Below, in pieces: positions 26,716 through 34,708 of a DNA stretch of 46,022 bases (positions are counted from its first letter, which is position 1; the number at the start of each line of letters is the position of its first letter). The DNA comes from Methanosarcinales archaeon (lineage in GTDB: Archaea; Halobacteriota; Syntropharchaeia; Alkanophagales; Methanospirareceae). The stretch covers positions 1 to 46,022 of the forward strand of contig JAUWPM010000005.1 of NCBI GenBank assembly GCA_030611585.1, read 5' to 3'. Made by a program: the position numbers and the translations under genes. The notes under the pieces are model-generated. The model did not search any database and was not told the origin of the DNA. It was given only the letters and a program-made list of their open reading frames with translations.

Positions 26716-27409
26716 TTTTCCACCTTCTCAAACCAAAAGCTACCACTAACACACCGACAATAGCGAAGAGTACTCCGAACCCAAGAATTCCCAGACCTCT
26801 TTGTTTTTTTGTAAACGTGATTTCATGGGGTTCGGAACTAATCGCCGTGCCACGAACTGTCCTACCATCAGAACTAATTGAGTAGCCCCTTAAATTTTCT
26901 ACTGAGCTAATTTCCCATCCTTCGGGAACAGTGAAAGTTACAGTGCAACCATCCGATAGCCCTTTTCTGCAATAAACGTGCTCGTCCCTATCCTCTAAAT
27001 CCCATTCTGCTAAAAATGTGCCTGTTTCAACAATGTCCCCCACACTAACATCATCAAGATAAGATGTCCCTGTATCTACACATTCAACTTTTATTATTCT
27101 GCCTCGGATGCCATCAACAAAAGTATTTTCACTTTCAACTTTCTCCTCTTCCTCATTTTCAAATTTATCCATCCATTTTCTGATTTCTCCTCTTGTACAT
27201 ATACCATCACCATCACCGTACCCGGAGTCAATAGCCACACGTTTCGAGTCTGCGTCTTCTGCCGTCCATTTTTGAACAAAAGTACTAGGTTGGGACATCA
27301 CATCTGGCATTACAACCGTTTCCTCATCATATGTCCAAGCAGCAGCCGTTATCTGTGGTACTACGATTAAAATCACTAAAACCAAAACTATTCCAAGTTT
27401 CTTATTCAT
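26708..27409 (-). CDS. Exported membrane-anchored protein of unknown function
   Basis: The 233-residue protein has a signal peptide ([23 protein letters not shown]) and a C-terminal hydrophobic helix ([19 protein letters not shown]) followed by RRWKNG, so the body faces outside with the tail anchored. An EF-hand-like acidic loop, [19 protein letters not shown] (about residues 62-80), resembles a dockerin or calcium-binding loop. A Cys pair ([10 protein letters not shown]) and [12 protein letters not shown] suggest a beta-sandwich before the anchor. It is the first gene of a two-gene operon with the lipoprotein. The function is not known. Confidence 0.65.
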   Translation of the reverse strand: MNKKLGIVLVLVILIVVPQITAAAWTYDEETVVMPDVMSQPSTFVQKWTAEDADSKRVAIDSGYGDGDGICTRGEIRKWMDKFENEEEEKVESENTFVDGIRGRIIKVECVDTGTSYLDDVSVGDIVETGTFLAEWDLEDRDEHVYCRKGLSDGCTVTFTVPEGWEISSVENLRGYSISSDGRTVRGTAISSEPHEITFTKKQRGLGILGFGVLFAIVGVLVVAFGLRRWKNG

Positions 27410-27482
27410 TTTTATCTCCTTCCTTTTATTGCGTTCTCTTTATATATGCTACATCTACTGATATTATTATTCCTATCACTTC

Positions 27483-27773
27483 TTACTTTAATTTCCAAGT
27501 TTCTCTTTTTCGTTCATTCCTCCGTATTTTTTTCGATCGGTTGCAAATATACCTTACTCTTTCTTCAGGAAGGTTAACGGCATTACAAATAATAATTGTC
27601 GATCTAAATCCTTTAGGGTATTTTTTAATTGATTCTTTGAGAAAATCAACGATGATTTCTTCTTCATGATAAAAATCAATACATTTAGATACAAAGTTGA
27701 TTATTTGAATTGCCACTCCTGCTGATACACCTATAACGATTCCCTCTATAACATATTCCCAACGTATGCACAT
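27483..27773 (-). CDS. Small membrane-anchored hypothetical protein
   Basis: The 96-residue protein has one N-terminal hydrophobic helix (YVIEGIVIGVSAGVAIQIINF, about residues 7-27) and a charged cytoplasmic tail ending in a very basic region (KKIRRNERKRE). A GGGAGG site lies about 14-19 bases before the ATG. The tail motif YPKGFRSTIIICNAVNLPEERVRYIC looks like a small winged-helix-type fold (a helix, then NLPEERV), so a membrane-tethered regulator is a guess. The family is not recognised. Confidence 0.5.
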   Translation of the reverse strand: MCIRWEYVIEGIVIGVSAGVAIQIINFVSKCIDFYHEEEIIVDFLKESIKKYPKGFRSTIIICNAVNLPEERVRYICNRSKKIRRNERKRETWKLK

Positions 27774-27928
27774 GAGCGCCCCTTTTTACCTCCCATTCTG
27801 TTTACTTTGATGCACTTACTTAAGTCACATACTCCGTACTTAAGATACAGAGCCTGCATCAACTTATTATCAAATAAACATAAAAGCGTTGCTATTTTTT
27901 TAATACACAACGGCAGATTTTTTAAGAC

Positions 27929-29362
27929 TTATACCAACACCTCTTCTATCTCCGCTATAGGAACGCGAACCTGCTTCATCGTATCTCGTTCCCGTACCGT
28001 CACCGTACCGTCTTCCAGCGTTTCGTAATCTATGGTAATGCAATACGGCGTGCCGATCTCGTCCTGGCGGCGATACCGCTTACCAATACTACCTGAATTA
28101 TCATATTCAACGAAGAATGACGCATCCCTGAGCTGCTGAAAAACCTCCCTCGCCTTGCTCTTCAACTCGTCCCGGTTAAGCAAAGGGAACACCGCCGCTT
28201 TTAGCGGTGCGATCTCGCTTTTGAACCGCAGCACTTTCCTCTTCTCTTTGCCCACCTGCTCCTCGTAAAACGCGCTCTCCAGCAGTGCGTAAATTATACG
28301 ATCTATGCCAAACGACGGCTCAATGACGTGCGGCATTATCTTTCCCGACTCAGTACGCACACGCAGATCAATATTCAAAGACGAGGCATGCGCAGAAAGG
28401 TCGTAATCACCGCGATCCGCGACACCCACGATCTCCATCCAGCCATACCGCTCGCTCAGGAACTCGGCATCCCAGCAATCGGTGGCATAATGCGCCATCT
28501 CATCCCGCAGATGCTGCCGGAATTGCAATTTGGCACGTGGAAGTCCTATGCTCTCTAAGAACTCAGCCACCCTCGCTACGTGATAGCCCAGATACTCATT
28601 TGCGATTATCCCGCGGCTAACTGCTTCTCCTACGCTCGTCTCCTCTGCTTCACCCTCACGTGGCACGATCCTCAACTTCCTATCCTTCACCTCGTCAAAT
28701 CGCGGATGGCTGTTCTTCTCCGCTGCGTCTACAAAGACCTCCACTTCGGCTAACGTAAATTCGCGCAGTCGAATGAGACTCTTTCTTGGCGAAATCTCGT
28801 TCCGGTACGCCTTCCCTATCTGTATTATCCCGAAAGGCAGTTTATCTCGGTTGAACTTCAGCAATCGTTGAAAATTGATGAAGATGCCCTGCGCCGTCTC
28901 AGGTCGCAGATAGCCTTCGCTTTTCCTCGCCGCCTGTTCGTCACCTTCACTCTTAGACACCCCTATTCGCGTCTGAAACATCAGATTGAACTCGCCCGAT
29001 GGTTCAAGCTCGCCACCGCATTCCGGGCATTTCGTATTCACGTTCACAGTTTCATCCACACGAAAAACACTCTTGCAGCGGTTACATACCACCGAGGGGT
29101 CTATAAAGCTCTCTAAGTGCCCTGACGATTCGAATATCGCCCGCGGCGCAATGGTCGTCGTCTCTATCTCGTAAAAGCCCTCCCTCCGGTAAAAATATCG
29201 CCATTTATCCTCTATTCGCCTTTTTAACAACGCGCCTAAAGGTCCGTAATCATAGAAACCCGCTGCACCACCGTAGATCTCAAACGCCTGCCACATAAAG
29301 CCCCTTCTAAGAGCGAGCTCCGCGGTTTCATCCTTCCTTCCTTCTTTATCTGTTCCCACCAT
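27929..29362 (-). CDS. glyS: Glycyl-tRNA synthetase (archaeal/eukaryal class II type)
   Basis: The 477-residue protein has the start of this family (RRGFMWQAFEIYGGAAGFYDYGPLGALLKRRIEDKWR), a zinc-ribbon-like pair CNRC...CPECGG (about residues 92-119), motif 2 YLRPETAQGIFINFQRLL with AYRNEISPRKSLIRLREF and motif 3 VIEPSFGIDRIIYALLE, followed by the anticodon-binding domain (APLKAAVFPL...). It charges tRNA-Gly with glycine. It is shorter than most archaeal versions because an insertion is missing, but all class II motifs are present. It has a long minus-strand run of neighbours but its own gap on both sides. Confidence 0.96.
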   Translation of the reverse strand: MVGTDKEGRKDETAELALRRGFMWQAFEIYGGAAGFYDYGPLGALLKRRIEDKWRYFYRREGFYEIETTTIAPRAIFESSGHLESFIDPSVVCNRCKSVFRVDETVNVNTKCPECGGELEPSGEFNLMFQTRIGVSKSEGDEQAARKSEGYLRPETAQGIFINFQRLLKFNRDKLPFGIIQIGKAYRNEISPRKSLIRLREFTLAEVEVFVDAAEKNSHPRFDEVKDRKLRIVPREGEAEETSVGEAVSRGIIANEYLGYHVARVAEFLESIGLPRAKLQFRQHLRDEMAHYATDCWDAEFLSERYGWMEIVGVADRGDYDLSAHASSLNIDLRVRTESGKIMPHVIEPSFGIDRIIYALLESAFYEEQVGKEKRKVLRFKSEIAPLKAAVFPLLNRDELKSKAREVFQQLRDASFFVEYDNSGSIGKRYRRQDEIGTPYCITIDYETLEDGTVTVRERDTMKQVRVPIAEIEEVLV

Positions 29363-29410
29363 ATCCTATCGTCCCAATCGTCCCTCTCATTTTAGAACAC
29401 TAAACTAAAT

Positions 29411-29506
29411 GATGAAAATCAACTTTGTTCTTCCCCCTAAATAAATCCGCGTAAATCAGTGTTAATCTGTGTCTTAAAGAGAATTACGGCAGTTATACTT
29501 TATATA
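29411..29506 (+). repeat. Dispersed intergenic repeat, copy B
   Basis: This copy runs from AAAATCAACTTTGTTCTTC through AAATCCGCGTAAATCAGTG and TTAATCTGTGTCTTAAAGAG to AGTTATACTTTATATACT. It matches copies A and C closely and lies between the glyS start and the end of the CBS-domain gene. Confidence 0.8.
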
Positions 29507-29578
29507 CTATTAAAACTCTGCGTACTCTGCGCTCTCCGCGGTGATAAATCACTGAAGCATATTTCCCCTTCCAAACTA

Positions 29579-30442
29579 CTAAAGCAAAATCCTCAAAAGA
29601 TCTCTATCAATGAGCATCCCCATCAATTTCCCTCTTGCTGAAATAACCGGAAGCTGGTCGAACCGACCTTCGCTCATCTTCTTTGCACCGGCACTCACCC
29701 CACAATTGCGGGTCGCCGTAACTACTCCCTTTACCATTATATCCTTTACAAGCTTATCTGGCAATTTTATCCTCGATACACTATAATACAGCTTCTTTGT
29801 ATCTCTCATCCCATCCAACGACCATTCGTCCCCGTCAGAGCCCGACGATACGTCCGAACGTCCAATCCCTTCTTCTATCACCGCTGCATTTATTAAATCC
29901 TGATCGGACATCAATCCAACTATCTCGAACGCCGAATTGAGCACTGGAACCGCTTTTACCCTCGCAAGTTCCATTAGTCGCCCGGCAACTGATAACGGCA
30001 TCCCATCCCACAGTGCCAGGGTCTTATTTCTTATATACTCTCCTACGGGCGTCTTATCCTCCCATGTCGCTATTTCCCTGATGAAATCCGCAACTGTTAC
30101 GATCCCTACGAGTTTATCGCCATCCACTACCGGTAGACGGCGTATTCCACGTGAACGAATAACCTTAGCCGCTTCTACAATGGTCGCTTCTGGACTGATT
30201 ACAAATGGATTCCTGGTCATGAGCAACGCTATTTGTTCCTCATCGGGCTTTCGTAACAGATCTTGTCTCGTAACGGCGCCCACTACTTTTCCGTCTTTAA
30301 CAACCGGAACGCCTGAGATGTACTTCTCCTTGAAAATCTCCAATACATCCTCTCTATTCCCCGGCACTGTCACGTAAGCGACGTCTTTTACCATTATGTC
30401 CCTTACGGTTATCCTTCCGCGTTCTTTCTGTTCTTTCGTCAT
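29579..30442 (-). CDS. Four-CBS-domain protein
   Basis: The 287-residue protein is built of four CBS motifs in two pairs: VKDVAYVTVPGNREDVLEIF...GVPVVKDGKVVGAVTRQDLL (about residues 15-55), MTRNPFVISPEATIVEAAKVIRSRGIRRLPVVDGDKLVGIVTVADFI (about 75-125), a third with AVPVLNSAFEIVGLMSDQDLI (about 130-185) and MVKGVVTATRNCGVSAGAKKM...LPVISARGKLMGMLIDRDLL (about 230-285). CBS pairs bind adenosyl nucleotides and regulate partner proteins. No catalytic domain is attached. The start overlaps the previous gene by four bases, so it is translationally coupled to the EF-Tu-domain-2-like protein and aIF5A. Confidence 0.9.
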   Translation of the reverse strand: MTKEQKERGRITVRDIMVKDVAYVTVPGNREDVLEIFKEKYISGVPVVKDGKVVGAVTRQDLLRKPDEEQIALLMTRNPFVISPEATIVEAAKVIRSRGIRRLPVVDGDKLVGIVTVADFIREIATWEDKTPVGEYIRNKTLALWDGMPLSVAGRLMELARVKAVPVLNSAFEIVGLMSDQDLINAAVIEEGIGRSDVSSGSDGDEWSLDGMRDTKKLYYSVSRIKLPDKLVKDIMVKGVVTATRNCGVSAGAKKMSEGRFDQLPVISARGKLMGMLIDRDLLRILL

Positions 30443-30717
30443 TCGGCTTCCGTTATTTTGTACACACCATCATGCAGCCTTACCCGCTCTTTCACCCTCA
30501 GTCCGATTGACTGTCCCGCAGTAGCAGTCTCCACATTCTTGTTATCTATCTCCATCGAATCTATAACCTGCCCAAAAGAGGTTGTTGCCCCTTCCACTCT
30601 TATTTTGTCCCCCACCGTTACATCCTCACTCAACTCGACCACTGCCACGCTTATCTTCGAGAAGTAATGCGTAATTTTTCCTATTAGCTTCTTCTCTACC
30701 ACTTTCTCCACCTTCAT
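30439..30717 (-). CDS. Translation-factor domain-2-like small protein
   Basis: The 92-residue protein is one beta-barrel of the EF-Tu domain-2 type: IGKITHYFSKISVAVVELSEDVTVGDKIRVEGATTSFGQVIDSMEI and GQSIGLRVKERVRLHDGVYKI. Free-standing copies of this barrel are known in archaea beside translation or RNA genes. It lies eight bases after the aIF5A gene and overlaps the next gene (ATGA). The context suggests a link to translation, but its partner is unknown. Confidence 0.8.
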   Translation of the reverse strand: MKVEKVVEKKLIGKITHYFSKISVAVVELSEDVTVGDKIRVEGATTSFGQVIDSMEIDNKNVETATAGQSIGLRVKERVRLHDGVYKITEAE

Positions 30718-30725
30718 TATTTTAG

Positions 30726-31106
30726 TTATACTATTATCTTGTATTTCCCATCATAATGTAAAAAAGATATCTCCCTGGCAGGCTCAATCCGCTCCTTCAA
30801 TTCTTCTGGTATTTTGAGTTCAACAGTTGAATAGTCTTCCAGGTCCATAATTTGCGCTGTGTCATCCAAAACTGAGAGCACCTGACCACTTCTTCGCTCT
30901 ATTACTGGCACATACAACTTCGCAGTAACCGGATGAACCGCCGTCCGTTTTTGCGAATCAAATACGCCAATCCCATCTATTCTCGCTTTCGCCGCTCCGT
31001 GCTTCCCTGGCTTTGAGGTGGTTATGCTCATTATCGTGCACGGCTCATCGTCCATAATAACATATCTCCCCTCTTTTAACATCCTTACTTCTGTCAATTC
31101 CTTCAT
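30726..31106 (-). CDS. eif5a: Translation initiation/elongation factor aIF5A
   Basis: The 126-residue protein is aIF5A. The hypusine loop SKPGKHGAAK is intact, with Lys35 as the modified residue, followed by the C-terminal OB fold (SGQVLSVLDDTAQIMDLEDYSTVELKIP). aIF5A helps ribosomes through stalling sequences such as polyproline. That is relevant here because a lipoprotein encoded in this window has a Pro-rich stalk, although its prolines alternate with Thr/Ser. It is the first gene of a three-gene operon with the domain-2-like protein and the CBS protein, and it is divergent from the CNNM-family gene. Confidence 0.96.
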   Translation of the reverse strand: MKELTEVRMLKEGRYVIMDDEPCTIMSITTSKPGKHGAAKARIDGIGVFDSQKRTAVHPVTAKLYVPVIERRSGQVLSVLDDTAQIMDLEDYSTVELKIPEELKERIEPAREISFLHYDGKYKIIV

Positions 31107-31250
31107 ATTTTACCTTACGCTCCCTTTTATCCCTTCTCTCCTCTTCTCTCTTTTCCTTGCGTCCCCCTCTTTTAGTTAGGTATGCCTGCGCCTGCGATAA
31201 AGTTATAAGTACCTAAGACATAAATATAACCGGAGGGAACAAAGAACACG

Positions 31251-32255
31251 GTGTCGTGGTTCATTGTAGAAATTATAGTTCTATTTGTATTATTACTACT
31301 GTCTGCCTTCTTCGCTGGCTCGGAAACCGCTCTGATCAGGATAGGCAGGGTAAAAGCCCGATCTTTGTTAAAAAGAGGTGTGAAAGGTGCTGATACCGTC
31401 CAGAAACTGGTGAATGAGCCTGACGCTTTGCTCACAACCGTGCTTATCGGGAACAATATAGTAAACATCGCAGCGTCTGCATTGGCTACCTCTATCGCCA
31501 TAGAGTATTTCGGCGTTTGGGGCGTAGGCATCGCAATAGGCGTGATGACGTTTTTAATCCTTACTTTTGGTGAGATCATACCCAAGACATTTGCCGTGCA
31601 CCACGCCGAGCGATTTTCTATCGCCGTTTCTAAGCCGTTGGGAATTTTAATTTTTGTATTGCGCCCCGTTACAAAAGTTGTTTCGGTTATGACAAACGCT
31701 TTTGGTAAACTGTTAGGTTTGAAGCTGCAACAGAAAAGATTGCTGTCTGAGGAGGAGGTGAAGACATTTCTTGATATAGGGGAGGAGGACGGAGCGATAG
31801 AAGAGGATGAAAAAGAGATGATAAACGGCGTGCTCAAGCTTGATTATATCACGGTAAAAAACGTGATGACACCAAAGGAGGACATGGTTTGCCTCGAAGC
31901 GAATCAAAGTGTGGATTCCGCGGTGGAACTAATAAGAAGGTATGGATATTCAAGAATTCCGATATTCGAGGGGACTGAGGACAATATCGTGGGGGTATTA
32001 TATGCGAAGGATTTGCTGATAAACGTGAATGACAGCGCCATTTCGCTAAAAAAGCTGATGAAGTCCGCTTATTTTGTGCTGGAAACCGCGCGGGTAGACG
32101 ACCTTCTTAAGGAATTTCGAGAAGGTAAATTTCACATCGCAATTGTCACGGATGAGGGAGGAAGAACAAAGGGGTTGGTCAGCTTAGAGGACCTTTTAGA
32201 GGAAATAGTGGGGAGCATATATGATGAATACGACATGAGGAAAACAAAAAGCTAA
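31251..32255 (+). CDS. CNNM/CorC-family membrane protein (DUF21 plus CBS pair)
   Basis: The 334-residue protein starts at GTG, with GGAGGG at 31232-31237 upstream. The DUF21 (CNNM) transmembrane domain covers about residues 1-135: four hydrophobic segments with SAFFAGSETALIRIGRVKARSL, LIGNNIVNIAASALAT and LTFGEIIPKTFAVHHAERF. Residues about 195-325 form a CBS pair (MTPKEDMVCLEANQSVDSAVELI, GYSRIPIFEG, HIAIVTDEGGRTKGLVSLEDLLEEIVG). Members transport or sense magnesium or related divalent ions. The C-terminal CorC/HlyC extension is missing, so this is the short form. It is divergent from the aIF5A operon. Confidence 0.9.
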   Translation: MSWFIVEIIVLFVLLLLSAFFAGSETALIRIGRVKARSLLKRGVKGADTVQKLVNEPDALLTTVLIGNNIVNIAASALATSIAIEYFGVWGVGIAIGVMTFLILTFGEIIPKTFAVHHAERFSIAVSKPLGILIFVLRPVTKVVSVMTNAFGKLLGLKLQQKRLLSEEEVKTFLDIGEEDGAIEEDEKEMINGVLKLDYITVKNVMTPKEDMVCLEANQSVDSAVELIRRYGYSRIPIFEGTEDNIVGVLYAKDLLINVNDSAISLKKLMKSAYFVLETARVDDLLKEFREGKFHIAIVTDEGGRTKGLVSLEDLLEEIVGSIYDEYDMRKTKS

Positions 32256-32320
32256 AAAAAATTGCAGAGAAGAAGATAGAATCATGCACGCACGCATGCA
32301 TGCAACAGCGGCGTACAGAC

Positions 32321-32407
32321 TTACTTCTTATATCTCATCTTCTTACGTCTCTTCTTCAACTTGTGCTTCCGCATCTTTGCCAGTTTCCGCTTCTTTCCAC
32401 AGGGAAT
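32321..32407 (-). CDS. Tiny basic COX24/AURKAIP1-like (bL38-type) ribosomal protein with AUU start
   Basis: On the minus strand, GGTGGTGAT (32413-32421) lies five bases before an ATT codon at 32405-32407. From there the frame reads (M)PCGKKRKLAKMRKHKLK followed by KRRKKMRYKK and stops at 32321, 28 residues in all. A stop codon lies four codons before the ATT, and no ATG, GTG or TTG is available before the internal Met12. From memory, the Bacteroidetes small basic protein (bL38, COX24 C-terminal-like) reads MPSGKKRKRHKMATHKRKK and onward, so start, length and end all line up. A TATA-like TTTATATA near 32459-32468 is well placed. If true, AUU is the start codon, a rare choice that may limit synthesis. 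The nearby four-repeat gene diverges from it. Confidence 0.6.
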   Translation of the reverse strand: MPCGKKRKLAKMRKHKLKKRRKKMRYKK

Positions 32408-32506
32408 TTGAAATCACCACCTTTCTTATCGTTGTTTTAAATACTCTCTTATAAGTAATATATAAATGTTTTATTAGTGTGAGAAAGACGTTGGGATGGA
32501 GATGAG

Positions 32507-33637
32507 ATGGGGAGAATAGAGCGACCACCTGGTTGGATATTGAAATACAAAGAAAGGATAGAGCAAGGAACGATAACCGTAGAGGGGATCCTGGGGGAGG
32601 AGAACAAGATAAGAGAGGTGCCAATAAAGATATCGTCAGTGAAGAGAGCGATAAATGCCATGGGTCATCCCATTACCGAGATGCGAATGGGGAAGCCGGC
32701 TGAAGTGAAAGAGATAGTAGTGAAGGCTCCCTTTGAAACCGGCGGGAAACTCGATAAGGTAGAACGAGGACCGGGGTGGCTTCAGAAATACCGTGAAGGG
32801 ATAGAAAAAAGAACGATAACCGTAGAGGAAATCCTGGAAGCGGAGAACAAGATACGAGAGACACCAATAAAGATAATAACGGTTAAGAGAGCGATAAATG
32901 CCCTTGGTTATCCCGTTTCAGAGATGAAAAGCGAAGGAAAGGGCGAAGCGGAGGATACCATTGTTGAAACCAGCGGGAAAACCGATAAGATAGAAAAAGG
33001 GCCTGAATGGCTTCAGAAATACCGTGACAGAATAGAAAAAGGAACGATAACCATAGGGGAGATCCTGGATGCGGAGAATAAGATACGCGACGTGCAAATA
33101 AAGCGATCTTCCGTGAAGAGAGCGATAAATTCCATGGGCTATCCCATTTCAGAGATGCAAAGCGAAAGAAAGGAAGAAGCGAAGGAAACCCCTGAAACGG
33201 GTGGAGGAGAGCCCAATGTGGTAGAAAAAGGGCCGGGATGGCTTCAGAAATACAGTGACAGAATAAAAAAAGGGGCGATAACCGTGGGGGAGATCATGGA
33301 GGCGGAGAACAAGATAAGAGACGTGCCAATAAAGCGATCTTCCGTGAAGAGGGCGATAAATGCCATGGGCTATCCCATTTCAGAGATGCGAAGCGAAAGA
33401 GGGGAAGAAGTGAAAGGTGTGGAAAAACCTAAAAAAGCGGGTGATGCAGAAGCGGTTGTTTATTCTTCCAGCATTGGCAAAATATCGGCAGCGACGGCGA
33501 AAAGGTTTAATACGATGAAGAAGAGCTGGGAGGAAGACCTGGATAAATCCATGCATAATGATTATTTCGTAAATATTCTCCTCGCGTTAGCAAAGCTCGC
33601 TGAACACGGGAAATCACTTGCGCCTGTGAAGAGATAA
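32507..33637 (+). CDS. Protein of four tandem ~60-residue modules, unknown function
   Basis: The 376-residue protein repeats a module four times (about residues 5-59, 84-141, 162-219 and 240-299). The core is GPGWLQKY-RIEKGTIT followed by GEI-EAENKIR, then SSVKRAINAMGYPISEM. The linkers are rich in Glu and Lys. Each module looks all-helical with a conserved Trp and a basic second helix, so binding of nucleic acid or of partner subunits is possible. After the repeats come a linker and a helical tail (FNTMKKSWEEDLDKSM...ILLALAKLAEHGKSL). The repeats are similar at the DNA level too, which points to recent duplication. No family is recognised. The start ATG is preceded by a GGGATGGAGATGAG purine stretch. 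Confidence 0.75.
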   Translation: MGRIERPPGWILKYKERIEQGTITVEGILGEENKIREVPIKISSVKRAINAMGHPITEMRMGKPAEVKEIVVKAPFETGGKLDKVERGPGWLQKYREGIEKRTITVEEILEAENKIRETPIKIITVKRAINALGYPVSEMKSEGKGEAEDTIVETSGKTDKIEKGPEWLQKYRDRIEKGTITIGEILDAENKIRDVQIKRSSVKRAINSMGYPISEMQSERKEEAKETPETGGGEPNVVEKGPGWLQKYSDRIKKGAITVGEIMEAENKIRDVPIKRSSVKRAINAMGYPISEMRSERGEEVKGVEKPKKAGDAEAVVYSSSIGKISAATAKRFNTMKKSWEEDLDKSMHNDYFVNILLALAKLAEHGKSLAPVKR

Positions 33638-33667
33638 GATAAGATAGAATACGAAGAAATCAGAAGA

Positions 33668-34588
33668 ATGCGGATACTGGTAGCGGAGTATGCTGTGGGC
33701 GGTGGCAAGGGTAAAAGCGTATCGCTATTAAGAGAAGGAAAAGCGATGCTGTCAACGCTAAAAAGTGGATTTGAGCGGATGGATCATGAAGTTATCTATC
33801 CCGAGGCGGAAACCGATTTTGAAGCGGCAGTGGATAAGCTATCAAAGGAAAGCGATGCGGGCATTGTTATTGCTCCTGATGATAAGTTATCCGAGCTTAC
33901 AGAGCTTTTAGAGTTGAATACCGTTAATCTGGGCTGCCCTTCGGATTCCGTGAAAATATGCACCGATAAGATGCGGACGTCAAAGATTTTAAGCGAAGAA
34001 GGAATACCCGTGCCGAGAATCGTATCAGTGGAAGAAGTAGAGAGGAATGAAGAGCAGATGTACGTGAGTAAGCCGAGATACGGGTGTGCATCGGAAAACG
34101 TTTTTATACTGAAGGGGAAGAATCCTCGAGATGCGTTATCTTTTTACGATAGCCCCGATTATAACATCATCACGGAATTCATAACCGGAGATGACATAAG
34201 CAGCAGTATCATTGCGGGGAAATCCTCCGTATTGCCATTAACAATAAACAAGCAATTTATAAGGACGGAGGGAGAACGCATGCGATACGCGGGTGGATTC
34301 GTGCCTTATTCTATAAGACGTGAAGCCGAAAGCGAGATAATGCGCATAAGCAGGAAGGTGGTAACCATGCTTCATTGCAGAGGCTACGTGGGGATAGATT
34401 TCGTATTGGGTGAAGACGGAACGGCATACGTTGTGGACGTGAATCCAAGACCTACAACGTCAATCGTAGGAATAGCAAAGGTGTTAAATTACGAGGTGAC
34501 GGATTTGATATTACGAGCAAAATTTGGAACGTTGCCTATGGAGGGGGACGTAAAAACCGAAGGGCGTTTTGTTTTTGATCTTTGTTGA
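33668..34588 (+). CDS. mfnD: ATP-grasp ligase, probably tyramine-L-glutamate ligase
   Basis: The 306-residue protein has the ATP-grasp order: an N-terminal domain (ILVAEYAVGGGKGKSVSLLREGKAMLSTLKSGFE), SEEGIPVPRIVSVEE, YVSKPRYGCASENVFIL, ITEFITGDDISSSIIAG, LPLTINKQFI and the metal-binding VDVNPRPTTSIVG near the end. The EYAVGGG start and the LLREGKAML helix match MfnD of methanogens, which joins tyramine to glutamate in methanofuran synthesis. A related archaeal ATP-grasp carboxylate-amine ligase is the alternative. Together with the MptN-like protein it supports a C1-metabolising archaeon. Confidence 0.7.
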   Translation: MRILVAEYAVGGGKGKSVSLLREGKAMLSTLKSGFERMDHEVIYPEAETDFEAAVDKLSKESDAGIVIAPDDKLSELTELLELNTVNLGCPSDSVKICTDKMRTSKILSEEGIPVPRIVSVEEVERNEEQMYVSKPRYGCASENVFILKGKNPRDALSFYDSPDYNIITEFITGDDISSSIIAGKSSVLPLTINKQFIRTEGERMRYAGGFVPYSIRREAESEIMRISRKVVTMLHCRGYVGIDFVLGEDGTAYVVDVNPRPTTSIVGIAKVLNYEVTDLILRAKFGTLPMEGDVKTEGRFVFDLC

Positions 34589-34605
34589 CGCAGATTAACA
34601 CAGAT

Positions 34606-34694
34606 GATAAAAATCAACTTTGTTCTTCACCCTAAACAAATCCGCGTAAATCAGTGTTAATCCGTGTCTTAAAGAGAAGGAAGTTATACTTTAT
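34606..34694 (+). repeat. Dispersed intergenic repeat, copy C, reaching the JAMM gene promoter
   Basis: This copy has AAAATCAACTTTGTTCTTC, AAATCCGCGTAAATCAGTG, TTAATCCGTGTCTTAAAGAG and AGTTATACTTTATAG. Its last part is a TATA-like element only about 20 bases before the ATG of the JAMM gene at 34709, so the repeat may supply that promoter. A short inverted piece, CGCAGATTAACACAGAT, lies directly upstream. Confidence 0.8.
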
Positions 34695-34708
34695 AGATAA
34701 TAAAAAAT

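Noticed and set aside
26438-26749. Plus-strand Gly/Val repeat frame
   Set aside because: It is the complement of the Thr-Pro stalk of the lipoprotein.
32343-32624. Minus-strand frame of 93 codons over the small ribosomal-type gene
   Set aside because: It overlaps the start of the divergent four-repeat gene and has no motif. The third frame with the basic peptide explains the region better.
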